DNA of 9,615 nt, taken from contig JANXOQ010000228.1 in the NCBI GenBank assembly GCA_025357775.1, forward strand, positions 1 to 9,615. Direction: 5' to 3'. The notes under the pieces are model-generated. The model was not told where the DNA came from, ran no database searches, and worked only from the letters and a program-made list of their open reading frames with translations. Positions 1-7,210 of this stretch are shown in pieces. The translations under genes and the position numbers were made by a program. Within the stretch, counting starts at the first letter, position 1. Every line of letters begins with the position of its first letter. This DNA comes from Ferruginibacter sp. (GTDB lineage Bacteria > Bacteroidota > Bacteroidia > Chitinophagales > Chitinophagaceae).

Positions 1-58
1 GGTAAATAAAATATTAATAAATTGTATTTTATTTTTTTAACTTAACTATTTGCTATTT

Positions 59-1702
59 ATGACTTCACAAAATAGTGTAGGAGAGACTCCTATTACTGCT
101 TCTTCTATAAAGCCAACAATGAGTTTTTGGCAAATATTTAATATGAGTTTTGGTTTTTTAGGTATTCAATTTGGATTTGAATTGCAAAATTCAAATGTAA
201 GCAGAATATTTGAAACCCTTGGTGCCAACAAAGATGATATACCTATTTTATGGATAGCAGCACCGCTTACAGGGCTTTTGGTGCAGCCGATTATTGGTTA
301 CTTAAGCGATAGAACCTGGCATCCATACTGGGGTAGAAGAAGGCCTTATTTTTTTATAGGTGCAATACTTGCTACAATTGCTCTGTTTATTATGCCAAAT
401 TCTTCTGCATTGTGGATAGCTGGTGGTATGATGTGGATTTTAGATGCCTCTATAAATATTTCGATGGAGCCTTTTAGAGCTTTTGTGGGAGATAAATTAA
501 ATACTAAACAACGTACAAGCGGCTTCGCTATGCAAAGTTTTTTTATAGGAGTGGGTTCTGTTATTGCTGCATTGTTACCTTGGTTTTTATCTAAAGTATT
601 GCATGTAAGCCATAATGCACCTGTAGGACAAATACCTGCAAACGTAAAATATTCATTTTATTTTGGAGGTTTAGCATTTTTGGGAGCAGTGCTTTATACC
701 GTTTTTACTACAAAAGAGTTTCCACCAGAAAGTATTGAAGCATTTAAAAAAGAAAAAAAAGAAACTACTTTTAAAGATGGTTTAAAAGAAACTTTTGGAG
801 GTATTTTACAAATGCCAAAAACAATGAAACAACTGGCTTTGGTACAATTTTTTACTTGGTTTGCTTTGTTTGCTATGTGGATATATTCTACCAATGCTGT
901 TACTGCAAATAAATACAATATGAAAGTAGATAAAGAAACTATTGCAGCTATGGAAGCAGGTGTAGTTGCAGATTCTATTGAAGTTGCTAAAAATATTATT
1001 ACAGCAAATACAAATAAAACTGAAAATACATTAAGCAGTGATTTTCTAAAAGCGTATACAAAAAAACAAAAAACTATTAATTCTTTAAAAAGCGATTTGG
1101 CAGAAATAAAAGAGTTTAGGGCTGAACAAAACCCTGTAACTATTTCTGTAAATTTGGCAAACTATTTTTCTGATAGTTTAAATACTGGTACAAATGCAGC
1201 TCAAAAAGTAGAACTAAAGCGAGTACAAAATGAGTATAATAGTGGTGCAGATTGGTTAAACGTTTGCTCATCTGTAAGAAATGGTGTAGCTGCAATATTT
1301 GCTTTTATAATTCCATTAATTGCTTTTAAAACTAATAGAAAAATAACCCACATGATCTGTTTAATAATTGGTGGTCTAGGTCTTATCTCAGTATACTTTA
1401 TTACAAACCCTACATTTTTAATTATATCTATGGGGATGGTAGGTGTAGCATGGGCAAGTATTTTATCTATGCCTTATGCAATGCTGTCTAATGCACTACC
1501 TTCAAATAAAATGGGCTATTTTATGGGCGTTTTTAATTTCTTTATAGTAATACCACAAATTGTGGCAGCAAGTATTTTAGGATACTTTACCATGCATCTA
1601 TTTCATGCAAATACATTAAACACTATTGTACTTGGTGGTGCTGCTATGATATTAGCTGGACTGCTTACTTTATTAGTAAAAGATGCTGATGATGTGGATT
1701 AG
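59..1702 (+). CDS. MFS permease, SLC45/sugar:cation symporter-like
   Basis: Inner-membrane transporter of 547 residues, probably a proton-coupled sugar (sucrose- or maltose-type) symporter; the substrate is inferred from family only. About 12 hydrophobic segments can be placed near residues 23-42, 62-82, 97-112, 116-134, 157-177, 198-217, 259-280, 406-424, 431-448, 452-478, 486-510 and 521-541. The loop after segment 2 carries SDRTWHPYWGRRRP (83-96), the MFS signature in the form typical of SLC45-like proteins, and DASINISMEPFRAFVGD follows at 129-145. A charged cytoplasmic loop lies at 218-258. The loop between segments 7 and 8 is unusually long (about 281-405), polar and Asn/Lys-rich. The ATG at 59 is preferred to the in-frame TTG at 50, because the extra residues add nothing and a weak promoter-like ACTATTTG overlaps that TTG. 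No sugar-utilisation genes are adjacent, and a terminator follows. Confidence 0.85.
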   Translation: MTSQNSVGETPITASSIKPTMSFWQIFNMSFGFLGIQFGFELQNSNVSRIFETLGANKDDIPILWIAAPLTGLLVQPIIGYLSDRTWHPYWGRRRPYFFIGAILATIALFIMPNSSALWIAGGMMWILDASINISMEPFRAFVGDKLNTKQRTSGFAMQSFFIGVGSVIAALLPWFLSKVLHVSHNAPVGQIPANVKYSFYFGGLAFLGAVLYTVFTTKEFPPESIEAFKKEKKETTFKDGLKETFGGILQMPKTMKQLALVQFFTWFALFAMWIYSTNAVTANKYNMKVDKETIAAMEAGVVADSIEVAKNIITANTNKTENTLSSDFLKAYTKKQKTINSLKSDLAEIKEFRAEQNPVTISVNLANYFSDSLNTGTNAAQKVELKRVQNEYNSGADWLNVCSSVRNGVAAIFAFIIPLIAFKTNRKITHMICLIIGGLGLISVYFITNPTFLIISMGMVGVAWASILSMPYAMLSNALPSNKMGYFMGVFNFFIVIPQIVAASILGYFTMHLFHANTLNTIVLGGAAMILAGLLTLLVKDADDVD

Positions 1703-1728
1703 ATTTTTATTAAACAACATTAAAACAT

Positions 1729-1765
1729 AAATAAAATAAGCTGCACTTTGCGGCTTGTTTTATTT
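1729..1765 (+). terminator. Intrinsic terminator after the MFS gene
   Basis: The left arm AAATAAAATAAGCTGC (1729-1744), loop ACTTT and right arm GCGGCTTGTTTTATTT (1750-1765) form a 16-bp stem with two G-U pairs. The arm ends in a T-rich run. It starts 26 bases after the TAG stop, so it probably ends the permease transcript. Because the lower stem is A/T only, it may also work in the opposite direction. Confidence 0.8.
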
Positions 1766-1800
1766 TAAAATAGTTATAGATTATATTAGGTTATAATAAA

Positions 1801-1829
1801 AAAGTTGCAAACTATGGTATACCAACTTT
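1801..1829. repeat. Inverted repeat containing a 10-bp palindrome
   Basis: AAAGTTG (1801-1807) pairs with CAACTTT (1823-1829). Inside lies the perfect palindrome TGGTATACCA (1815-1824), which overlaps the right arm, so the two structures exclude each other. It lies about 100 bases upstream of the aminotransferase promoter, in the 251-base gap between the permease and aminotransferase genes. It could be an operator or a second weak terminator. No run of T follows it, which argues against a terminator. Confidence 0.35.
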
Positions 1830-1924
1830 AATAATAAAAAAGATAAGATTGCAGAAACCCTTTTTAGAATAATGTTATATTTTTTAAATGTATTCACTAT
1901 ATATTTTTCTAAAATAATAAACTA

Positions 1925-1932
1925 TATTTTTG
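1925..1932 (+). promoter_or_regulatory. Bacteroidota -7 promoter element of the aminotransferase gene
   Basis: TATTTTTG matches the Bacteroidota sigma-A -7 consensus TAnnTTTG exactly. Its last three bases are the TTG that would otherwise be read as an upstream start, so translation from that TTG is unlikely. Transcription would begin near 1938, giving a leader of about 16 bases before the ATG at 1954. No clear TTG -33 element is seen at the usual spacing. Confidence 0.55.
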
Positions 1933-1953
1933 TATTTCATTATTAACAACGGT

Positions 1954-3147
1954 ATGCAATTTTCCACACTTTTAGATAAATTTAACGAACCTGAAACGCT
2001 TAAAATGGCCAAGCTTGGTCGTGAACTTAGAGCAAAAGGAATAGACATTACAGACCTTAGTCTTGGTGAGCCAGACTTTGATACGCCTATACATATAAAA
2101 GAGGCTGCGAAAAAAGCTATTGATGAAAATTTTAGCCACTATACTCCAGTAGTCGGCTACTTAGATGTAAGAGAAGCAGTATGTATAAAATTAAAAAGAG
2201 ATAATAATTTAGACTACACAGCAGACCAAATAATTGTGAGCACTGGTGCAAAGCAAAGTATTGCAAATGCAGTACTGGCTTTGGTAGATGTTGGAGATGA
2301 AGTAATAATACCAACGCCGTATTGGGTTACTTACAGCGAAATAGTTAAACTTGCTGGCGGTGTAGTAAAATTTGTGGATGCTTCGGTAGAAAATGGATAT
2401 AAAATAACGGCGCAAGAATTACAAGCTGCCATTACTTCAAAAACAAAATTATTCATGTTTTCATCTCCTTGTAACCCAACGGGAGCGGTTTACACAAAAG
2501 ATGAATTGGTAGCTTTATCAACCGTTTTTGAGAAGCATCCCGAGGTAATGATAATGAGCGATGAGATTTATGAGTTTATAAATTATAATGGCAAGCATGA
2601 AAGCATTGCACAATTTGCTTCGCTAAAAGAAAGAGTAATAATAATAAATGGATTGAGTAAAGGCTATGCCATGACAGGCTGGAGATTAGGCTATTTAGCT
2701 GCCTCTGCCAACATTGTTAAAGCTTGCGAAAAATTACAAGGACAATTTACTAGTGCTACCTGCTCTATTACTCAGCGTGCAGCTATAGCAGCCCTTACAG
2801 GTAAACACGAGCCTACACAAGCCATGGTAGCCAAGTTTAAAGAACGCCGTGCAGTTGTGATGCAATATTTAGCAGAAATACCGGGTTTAATTTACAACGA
2901 ACCAACTGGCGCATTTTATGTTTTTCCCAATGTGAGTGCTTTTTTTGGCAAAAAATCACCGATGGGTAATGTTATTTCAAATGCAGACGACTTATGTATG
3001 TATTTTTTAAATGATTGTAACGTATCTGTTGTTACTGGTAGGGCTTTTGGAGAGCCTTCATGCATACGTATTAGCTTTGCAAACAGTACTGCCAATATAA
3101 AGAAGGGATTTGAAAAAATAAAAAAGGCGTTGTTGGATTTGGTTTAA
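1954..3147 (+). CDS. aspC: PLP-dependent aminotransferase, aspartate aminotransferase type (class I)
   Basis: Cytosolic enzyme of 397 residues, predicted to transfer the amino group between aspartate and 2-oxoglutarate. All hallmark residues of fold-type I class I aminotransferases are present: SLGEPDFDTP (36-45) for substrate binding; Asn174 in SPCNPTG; Asp203 and Tyr206 in MSDEIY, which contact the pyridine ring and its hydroxyl; the Schiff-base Lys236 in LSKGYAMTGWRLGY; and Arg372 in IRISFA, which binds the substrate carboxylate. Length and motifs fit the Thermus-like Igamma subgroup, whose members can also act on other amino acids or prephenate, so the exact substrate is open. The ATG at 1954 is chosen over the TTG at 1930 because the latter lies in the promoter. 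The gene is probably monocistronic, ending at the bidirectional terminator shared with sucD. Confidence 0.88.
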   Translation: MQFSTLLDKFNEPETLKMAKLGRELRAKGIDITDLSLGEPDFDTPIHIKEAAKKAIDENFSHYTPVVGYLDVREAVCIKLKRDNNLDYTADQIIVSTGAKQSIANAVLALVDVGDEVIIPTPYWVTYSEIVKLAGGVVKFVDASVENGYKITAQELQAAITSKTKLFMFSSPCNPTGAVYTKDELVALSTVFEKHPEVMIMSDEIYEFINYNGKHESIAQFASLKERVIIINGLSKGYAMTGWRLGYLAASANIVKACEKLQGQFTSATCSITQRAAIAALTGKHEPTQAMVAKFKERRAVVMQYLAEIPGLIYNEPTGAFYVFPNVSAFFGKKSPMGNVISNADDLCMYFLNDCNVSVVTGRAFGEPSCIRISFANSTANIKKGFEKIKKALLDLV

Positions 3148-3212
3148 CACGAAAATTATTTATTTTCAAAAGTTAGATAATATGTTTGAACATATAAAGC
3201 ATAATTAAATAA

Positions 3213-3246
3213 AAAAACCTCTATTAAAGAGGTTTTTATTTTTTTA
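3213..3246. terminator. Bidirectional intrinsic terminator between convergent genes
   Basis: AAAAACCTCT (3213-3222), loop ATTAA and AGAGGTTTTT (3228-3237) form a perfect 10-bp stem. A T run follows on the + strand (to 3246), and an A run precedes it (3211-3217), giving a U tract on the minus strand. It therefore can end both the aminotransferase transcript and the sucD transcript coming from the other side. Confidence 0.9.
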
Positions 3247-3288
3247 AGATTTGTTATTATTAAAATTACGACATTAAAATGTTATTCA

Positions 3289-4164
3289 TTACTTTTTTAT
3301 AGCTTCTGCAATTGTTTTACCAATATCGGCAGGGCTAGCTACAACATGAATGCCGCAAGCAGCCATAATTTTCATTTTAGCAGCTGCAGTATCATCTTCG
3401 CCACCTACTATAGCACCTGCATGTCCCATACGCCTACCTGGAGGAGCGGTTTGGCCAGCAATAAAACCAACAACTGGTTTTTTATTACCAGTACTTTTTA
3501 TATATTCAGCAGCCTCTGCTTCCATGCCACCACCTATTTCTCCAATCATTACAATAGCATCTGTTTCATCATCATTCATAAATAATTCTACAGCTTGCTT
3601 AGTAGTAGTACCAATAATTGGGTCGCCACCAATGCCTATTGCGCTAGATATACCAAGCCCAGCTTTAGCTACTTGGTCTGCAGCTTCGTATGTAAGTGTA
3701 CCACTTTTAGATACAATTCCTATGCGACCTTTTTTAAATATAAAGCCAGGCATGATACCTACTTTACATTCATCGGCAGTAATTACACCTGGGCAATTTG
3801 GGCCAATAAGCCTGCTATTACAACCTTGTAAATAATTTTTTACTTTCACCATATCAGCTACTGGTATGCCTTCTGTAATACAAACAATTAAAGCTATTCC
3901 AGCTTCGGCAGCTTCCATAATAGCATCAGCTGCAAATGCAGGTGGTACAAAAATAATACTAACATCTGCATCAGTAGTTTTTACAGCATCTGCTACTGTA
4001 TTAAAAACAGGACGCTCCAAATGCATTGTTCCACCTTTGCTTGGTGTAACACCGCCGACTACATTGGTGCCATATTCTATCATTTGTGTAGCATGAAAGC
4101 TACCTTCTGTACCTGTAAAACCTTGTACGATTACTTTTGAATTTTTATTTACTAATACTGACAT
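3289..4164 (-). CDS. sucD: Succinyl-CoA synthetase (succinate-CoA ligase), alpha subunit
   Basis: TCA-cycle enzyme subunit of 291 residues, the usual family length. With the beta subunit SucC it converts succinyl-CoA, phosphate and ADP or GDP to succinate, CoA and nucleoside triphosphate. The N-terminal CoA-binding Rossmann domain shows [14 protein letters not shown] (11-24) and GGVTPSKGG (37-45). IGPNCPG (120-126) and [10 protein letters not shown] (151-160) open the ligase domain. The phosphorylated active-site histidine is His248 in RRMGHAGAI. The ATG at 4164 gives the normal N-terminus and lies about 36 bases after the predicted transcription start. No sucC is adjacent: hutG lies upstream on the same strand, and the downstream neighbour is the convergent aminotransferase. 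Separate sucC and sucD loci are, as far as I know, common in Bacteroidota. The gene probably has its own transcript, with a promoter at 4207-4234 and a terminator at 3213-3246. Confidence 0.96.
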   Translation of the reverse strand: MSVLVNKNSKVIVQGFTGTEGSFHATQMIEYGTNVVGGVTPSKGGTMHLERPVFNTVADAVKTTDADVSIIFVPPAFAADAIMEAAEAGIALIVCITEGIPVADMVKVKNYLQGCNSRLIGPNCPGVITADECKVGIMPGFIFKKGRIGIVSKSGTLTYEAADQVAKAGLGISSAIGIGGDPIIGTTTKQAVELFMNDDETDAIVMIGEIGGGMEAEAAEYIKSTGNKKPVVGFIAGQTAPPGRRMGHAGAIVGGEDDTAAAKMKIMAACGIHVVASPADIGKTIAEAIKK

Positions 4165-4206
4165 TTGTTATTTTATAGATTAATGAAAAACTATTTTAAA
4201 TTTTTG

Positions 4207-4234
4207 CAAAGATAAGGATTGAAAAAAATATCAA
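4207..4234 (-). promoter_or_regulatory. sucD: Bacteroidota-type promoter of sucD
   Basis: Read on the minus strand, TTG (4234-4232), 17 bases, then TATCTTTG (4214-4207) match the Bacteroidota -33/-7 pattern TTG-N17-23-TAnnTTTG. Transcription would start near 4201 and leave a leader of about 36 bases before the sucD ATG. This supports sucD being transcribed separately from hutG. Confidence 0.65.
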
Positions 4235-4301
4235 TAAAATTTCTTCAAATCAATCAATGAATATTTATTAGTTTGTTAGGTTAATAATACTTGTATAATT
4301 T

Positions 4302-4316
4302 AACTGATTATCAGTT
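4302..4316. repeat. Perfect 7-bp inverted repeat (operator-like)
   Basis: AACTGAT-T-ATCAGTT is a perfect inverted repeat with a single central base. It lies about 140 bases upstream of the sucD start and about 70 bases upstream of its -33 element. It is too short, and lacks a T run, to be a terminator. A site for a dimeric regulator is possible but unproven. Confidence 0.3.
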
Positions 4317-4473
4317 GCATAATAAAAGCTAAATAGATAGATAATGATGCAATGTGCGACGCCACCGCAGTTCAATATGGCTGCTTCTTTGCTGGTAAAA
4401 TAAAATAAAATATTAATTTGTTATAAAGTAAAGAAGTAGGTCTAGAAAATTTACTGATGGTGGATTTAGAGTT

Positions 4474-5523
4474 TTATCTTTCATTCATTCCTTTTACAAA
4501 ATCGCTCACCAAATAACTAATTAGCTTCCCTGTACTTTCGTCTTTTCGTCCATCGCTTAGTTGTGATGCGCCTTCGCATATGTGTAGATAAGCTGCACGT
4601 GCATGTTTAGAGGTATATGTAATGTATTGCCTTGCTAGTAGTGCGCTAATGCCTGATGGTGTATGTGCACTGCTTAATGCATTTTGTACTGCGTCTAAAT
4701 CTAACTCTATGCCTGTATAGCTATCATGCGTAAAATCTACCGCTTGCCCTACTGCTTGCATAAAACTTTTTCTTTCTCTTAGAAAAATATCTTCGTACGA
4801 TGTGTATTGCATAAATGGGTTTGAATAAATATCTACCAAAACATTCTGCGAAATATAATTTTCGTGAAGCCCTACAATGCTATACTTTCCTAGAAAGCCA
4901 TCGCTTTCTGCATATCTAAAAGCATTTCCACTATGTCGCCCTTCCATGGTTCTATAGTCGCTATGTGCATCTAAATTAATGGCATTTAATTGTGCCAATG
5001 GTATTTCATTATTTTTTAGTAATCCTTTGGAAACACCCTTTAATATTGGATATGCGTTATTGTGTCCGCCGCCTATTACAATTGGAAATTTACCTGCGGT
5101 AGAAATTATTTTCATTAATTTTTCAACTTCTTCATCTATTGTATTAACTGCATGGCGATAAGCATTTATTTTTTCTTCTTCGTTAAAGGCATTGTTTTCT
5201 ATTAAGTATTTTATATCTCCAAAATCAAAATGACCTAGCAATAATATATCTTCTCCACTGCAAAAATCATTGCTTTGTATATTTAAGAATGCTTGTAAAA
5301 ATGATGTCCAACTACTATCTGCACCACCCACACCTAAGTTTGCTTTTACACCTATATCTTCTGGAATGCCCACTATTACATACTTTGCTGATGATTGCTG
5401 TAATACATTTGGCCATTCTCCCTCTTTTGTTGTTTGTATACGCTCTCCCATTTTAGTTTCAAAACGTCGAGGATTAGTAAGTGCAATAAGCTCTTTTTTG
5501 CTGTAAAATTTGAAGTGTTTCAT
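4474..5523 (-). CDS. hutG: Formimidoylglutamase (ureohydrolase/arginase family)
   Basis: Cytosolic binuclear manganese hydrolase of 349 residues. The predicted reaction is N-formimidoyl-L-glutamate plus water to glutamate plus formamide, the last step of one histidine-degradation route. The ureohydrolase metal ligands are all visible: His154 in IGGGHNN, Asp185, His187 and Asp189 in NLDAHSDYR, and Asp275 and Asp277 in GIELDLDAV. The last motif departs from the common SxDxDxxDP form, which argues against a true arginase or agmatinase. The N-terminal extension, the segment IPEDIGVKANLGVGGADSSW (53-72) and the C-terminal HICEGASQL are features I recall from Bacteroidota proteins annotated as formimidoylglutamase. 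hutI lies 437 bases upstream on the same strand, which supports the histidine role. Whether the two share a transcript cannot be seen. The ATG at 5523 gives a natural N-terminus, MKHFKFY. Confidence 0.85.
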   Translation of the reverse strand: MKHFKFYSKKELIALTNPRRFETKMGERIQTTKEGEWPNVLQQSSAKYVIVGIPEDIGVKANLGVGGADSSWTSFLQAFLNIQSNDFCSGEDILLLGHFDFGDIKYLIENNAFNEEEKINAYRHAVNTIDEEVEKLMKIISTAGKFPIVIGGGHNNAYPILKGVSKGLLKNNEIPLAQLNAINLDAHSDYRTMEGRHSGNAFRYAESDGFLGKYSIVGLHENYISQNVLVDIYSNPFMQYTSYEDIFLRERKSFMQAVGQAVDFTHDSYTGIELDLDAVQNALSSAHTPSGISALLARQYITYTSKHARAAYLHICEGASQLSDGRKDESTGKLISYLVSDFVKGMNER

Positions 5524-5960
5524 ATTTAGATTTATTTAGGCGAATAAATGATATATAAAAATATAAATGTAGTGTGAAAATATTACAAAAAACAATTAAA
5601 TTATGATGATATAACTGGATATTTTTTAATTTTTATTTTTTTAATAAGCAAGATTTTTAAGCTCTTCACTTTACTTTTATTGCACTATTCGTTCATTAGC
5701 ATGCAGTGTATTAAAGGCTTTTATTTTTTTGTAAATTGAAGTTTTAGAGTCAAAATAAAGGATGCTTAATTCTTTAACTGTTAAGCTCTATTCAACGAAC
5801 AATAGAATTTTATTTTTTTGAAATCTTTACTAAATTTACGCATTGACCAAAATTTTATTTTTATAAATTTTTGCCTTATGAAAAATTATCAACCAAACTT
5901 TGTGTAAACATATATTATGAAAACAGGTGATAAAAACTTTAAACTTTTAACCTCTAATTT
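5524..5960. other. 437-base AT-rich spacer between hutI and hutG
   Basis: No gene is apparent on either strand. The spacer contains two copies of TTAAGCTCT (5657-5665 and 5781-5789), a weak hairpin GCTTAA/TTAAGC (5764-5769 with 5781-5786), and CTATT/AATAG arms (5788-5792 with 5801-5805) followed by a T-rich run. No exact TAnnTTTG promoter element is found for hutG, so its start of transcription is not visible. Confidence 0.5.
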
Positions 5961-7208
5961 TTAAACCCACTTGCCCTTCACCATCACTTTATCAATATTA
6001 TTCATGCTAAAATTGTAAAACAAATATGCAAGCGAAGATATTTTTTTTGTGAAAATTAAATCTGCTCTTTTGCCAATCATTATAGACCCAGTTTCTGTTT
6101 CGCATTCCATGGCATACGCACCATTTATAGTAGCAGCATTTATAACTTCTTCGGGAAGCATTTTCATTTGTATGCAACTTAGTGCGGTTACAAAATTCAT
6201 GTTGCCACTAGGGGAGGAGCCAGGGTTAAAATCAGAGGCAAGCGTAACAGCGGCTCCTGCTTGTATGAGCGCACGTGCAGGCTGCATGGGCATACGTAAA
6301 AAAAATGCTGCAGTTGGAAGTAGTGTTGCAGCTCCTTTAAAATTACCTAATAGTTTTATTTCTGCTTCTGTTAATGTTTCTAAATGGTCTAAAGAAATGG
6401 CATCATTTTTAATACCAACTTCTATGCCACCAATGCTGTTAAGCTGGTTTACATGTAGCTTTGGTTTTAACCCAACAGCTATTCCGGCTTTACATATTTC
6501 GTCAGTTTCTTCTGTAGAAAAAAAACCTGTTTCACAAAATACATCTATATAATCTGCCAGTTTTTCTTTTGCAATTATAGGAAGCATTTCATTTATTATT
6601 AAATCAATATATCCTTTGTGGTTTTCTTTAAATTTTAATGGATACGTATGTGCTGCAAGAAATGTTGCTTTAATTATTAAATCTGTATTTTCTTTTAATT
6701 TTTTTATTACACGAAGCATTTTAATTTCATTTTCTACATCTAAGCCGTATCCACTTTTTATTTCTATAGCTCCAGTACCTAGTTTTGCCAATTCATTTAA
6801 TCTTGCCAAAGCATTATGGTACAACTCATCTTCGCTGGTTTCGTTTAATTTTTTTGCAGAGTTTATAATGCCACCACCTTTTGCCGCTATTTCTGCATAG
6901 CTTAATCCATTTATTTTATCTACAAATTCATCTTCTCTACTACATGAAAATACAATATGAGTATGGCTATCGCACCAAGTAGGCATTACAATTTGCCCAT
7001 ACACATCTTTCACATTCTTTGGTAATTTTGGTATTTTTATTTCAAGCTCATACATGCAGCCATAGTCTGCAATTAACCCATCTTCTACTAATAAATAAGC
7101 ATCTTCTAAAATGGGAAGATTTGCTAGGGCTGTGCCTCTTAACTGTACATTTTTTTGACGAACGTTTATGAGTTGGGAGATGTTTATGAATAATATACTA
7201 TCGTGCAT
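5961..7208 (-). CDS. hutI: Imidazolonepropionase
   Basis: Cytosolic zinc-dependent amidohydrolase of 415 residues, the usual family length. It opens the ring of 4-imidazolone-5-propionate to give N-formimidoyl-L-glutamate, the third step of histidine degradation and the step before HutG. Metal ligands are visible at His82 and His84 (DSHTH), His252 (KLHVNQ) and Asp326 (LASDFNPG), close to the positions known for the Bacillus subtilis enzyme. His187 in LAAHTYP and the SSPSGNM loop (331-337) that follows Asp326 are also typical. The short beta-sandwich parts of the amidohydrolase fold lie at both ends (about 1-75 and 372-415). The ATG at 7208 is preceded by only two bases after the stop of the upstream Mur ligase gene (TAA-TT-ATG), so the two are almost certainly cotranscribed and probably translationally coupled. 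hutG follows downstream after a 437-base gap. Confidence 0.94.
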   Translation of the reverse strand: MHDSILFINISQLINVRQKNVQLRGTALANLPILEDAYLLVEDGLIADYGCMYELEIKIPKLPKNVKDVYGQIVMPTWCDSHTHIVFSCSREDEFVDKINGLSYAEIAAKGGGIINSAKKLNETSEDELYHNALARLNELAKLGTGAIEIKSGYGLDVENEIKMLRVIKKLKENTDLIIKATFLAAHTYPLKFKENHKGYIDLIINEMLPIIAKEKLADYIDVFCETGFFSTEETDEICKAGIAVGLKPKLHVNQLNSIGGIEVGIKNDAISLDHLETLTEAEIKLLGNFKGAATLLPTAAFFLRMPMQPARALIQAGAAVTLASDFNPGSSPSGNMNFVTALSCIQMKMLPEEVINAATINGAYAMECETETGSIMIGKRADLIFTKKISSLAYLFYNFSMNNIDKVMVKGKWV

Positions 7209-7210
7209 AA

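Larger units (their letters stand above)
4165..4473. other. Intergenic region between hutG and sucD
   Basis: These 309 bases hold the sucD promoter (4207-4234), a short perfect inverted repeat (4302-4316) and a locally G+C-rich patch (about 4350-4396) that stands out from its AT-rich surroundings. No open reading frame of convincing length is present, and I find no convincing hairpin terminator after hutG. Confidence 0.6.

Noticed and set aside
45..52. Possible -7 promoter element ACTATTTG just before the permease ATG
   Set aside because: It matches only part of TAnnTTTG. A TTG lies about 20 bases upstream, but with the window edge so close the promoter cannot be judged.
3350..3835. Open frame of 161 codons on the + strand opposite sucD
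   Set aside because: It lies wholly antisense to a clear, well-conserved sucD. Its Ala/Pro/Ser/Ile-rich composition is what the opposite strand of sucD would give, and it has no recognisable motif.
4474..5523. Arginase or agmatinase as the identity of the ureohydrolase gene
   Set aside because: The metal ligands are shared by the whole family, but the ELDLDAV motif in place of SxDxDxxDP, the extended N-terminus and the neighbouring hutI favour formimidoylglutamase.
6049..6552. Open frame of 167 codons on the + strand opposite hutI
   Set aside because: It is antisense to hutI, whose active-site residues are all present. The frame is a by-product of hutI codon use.
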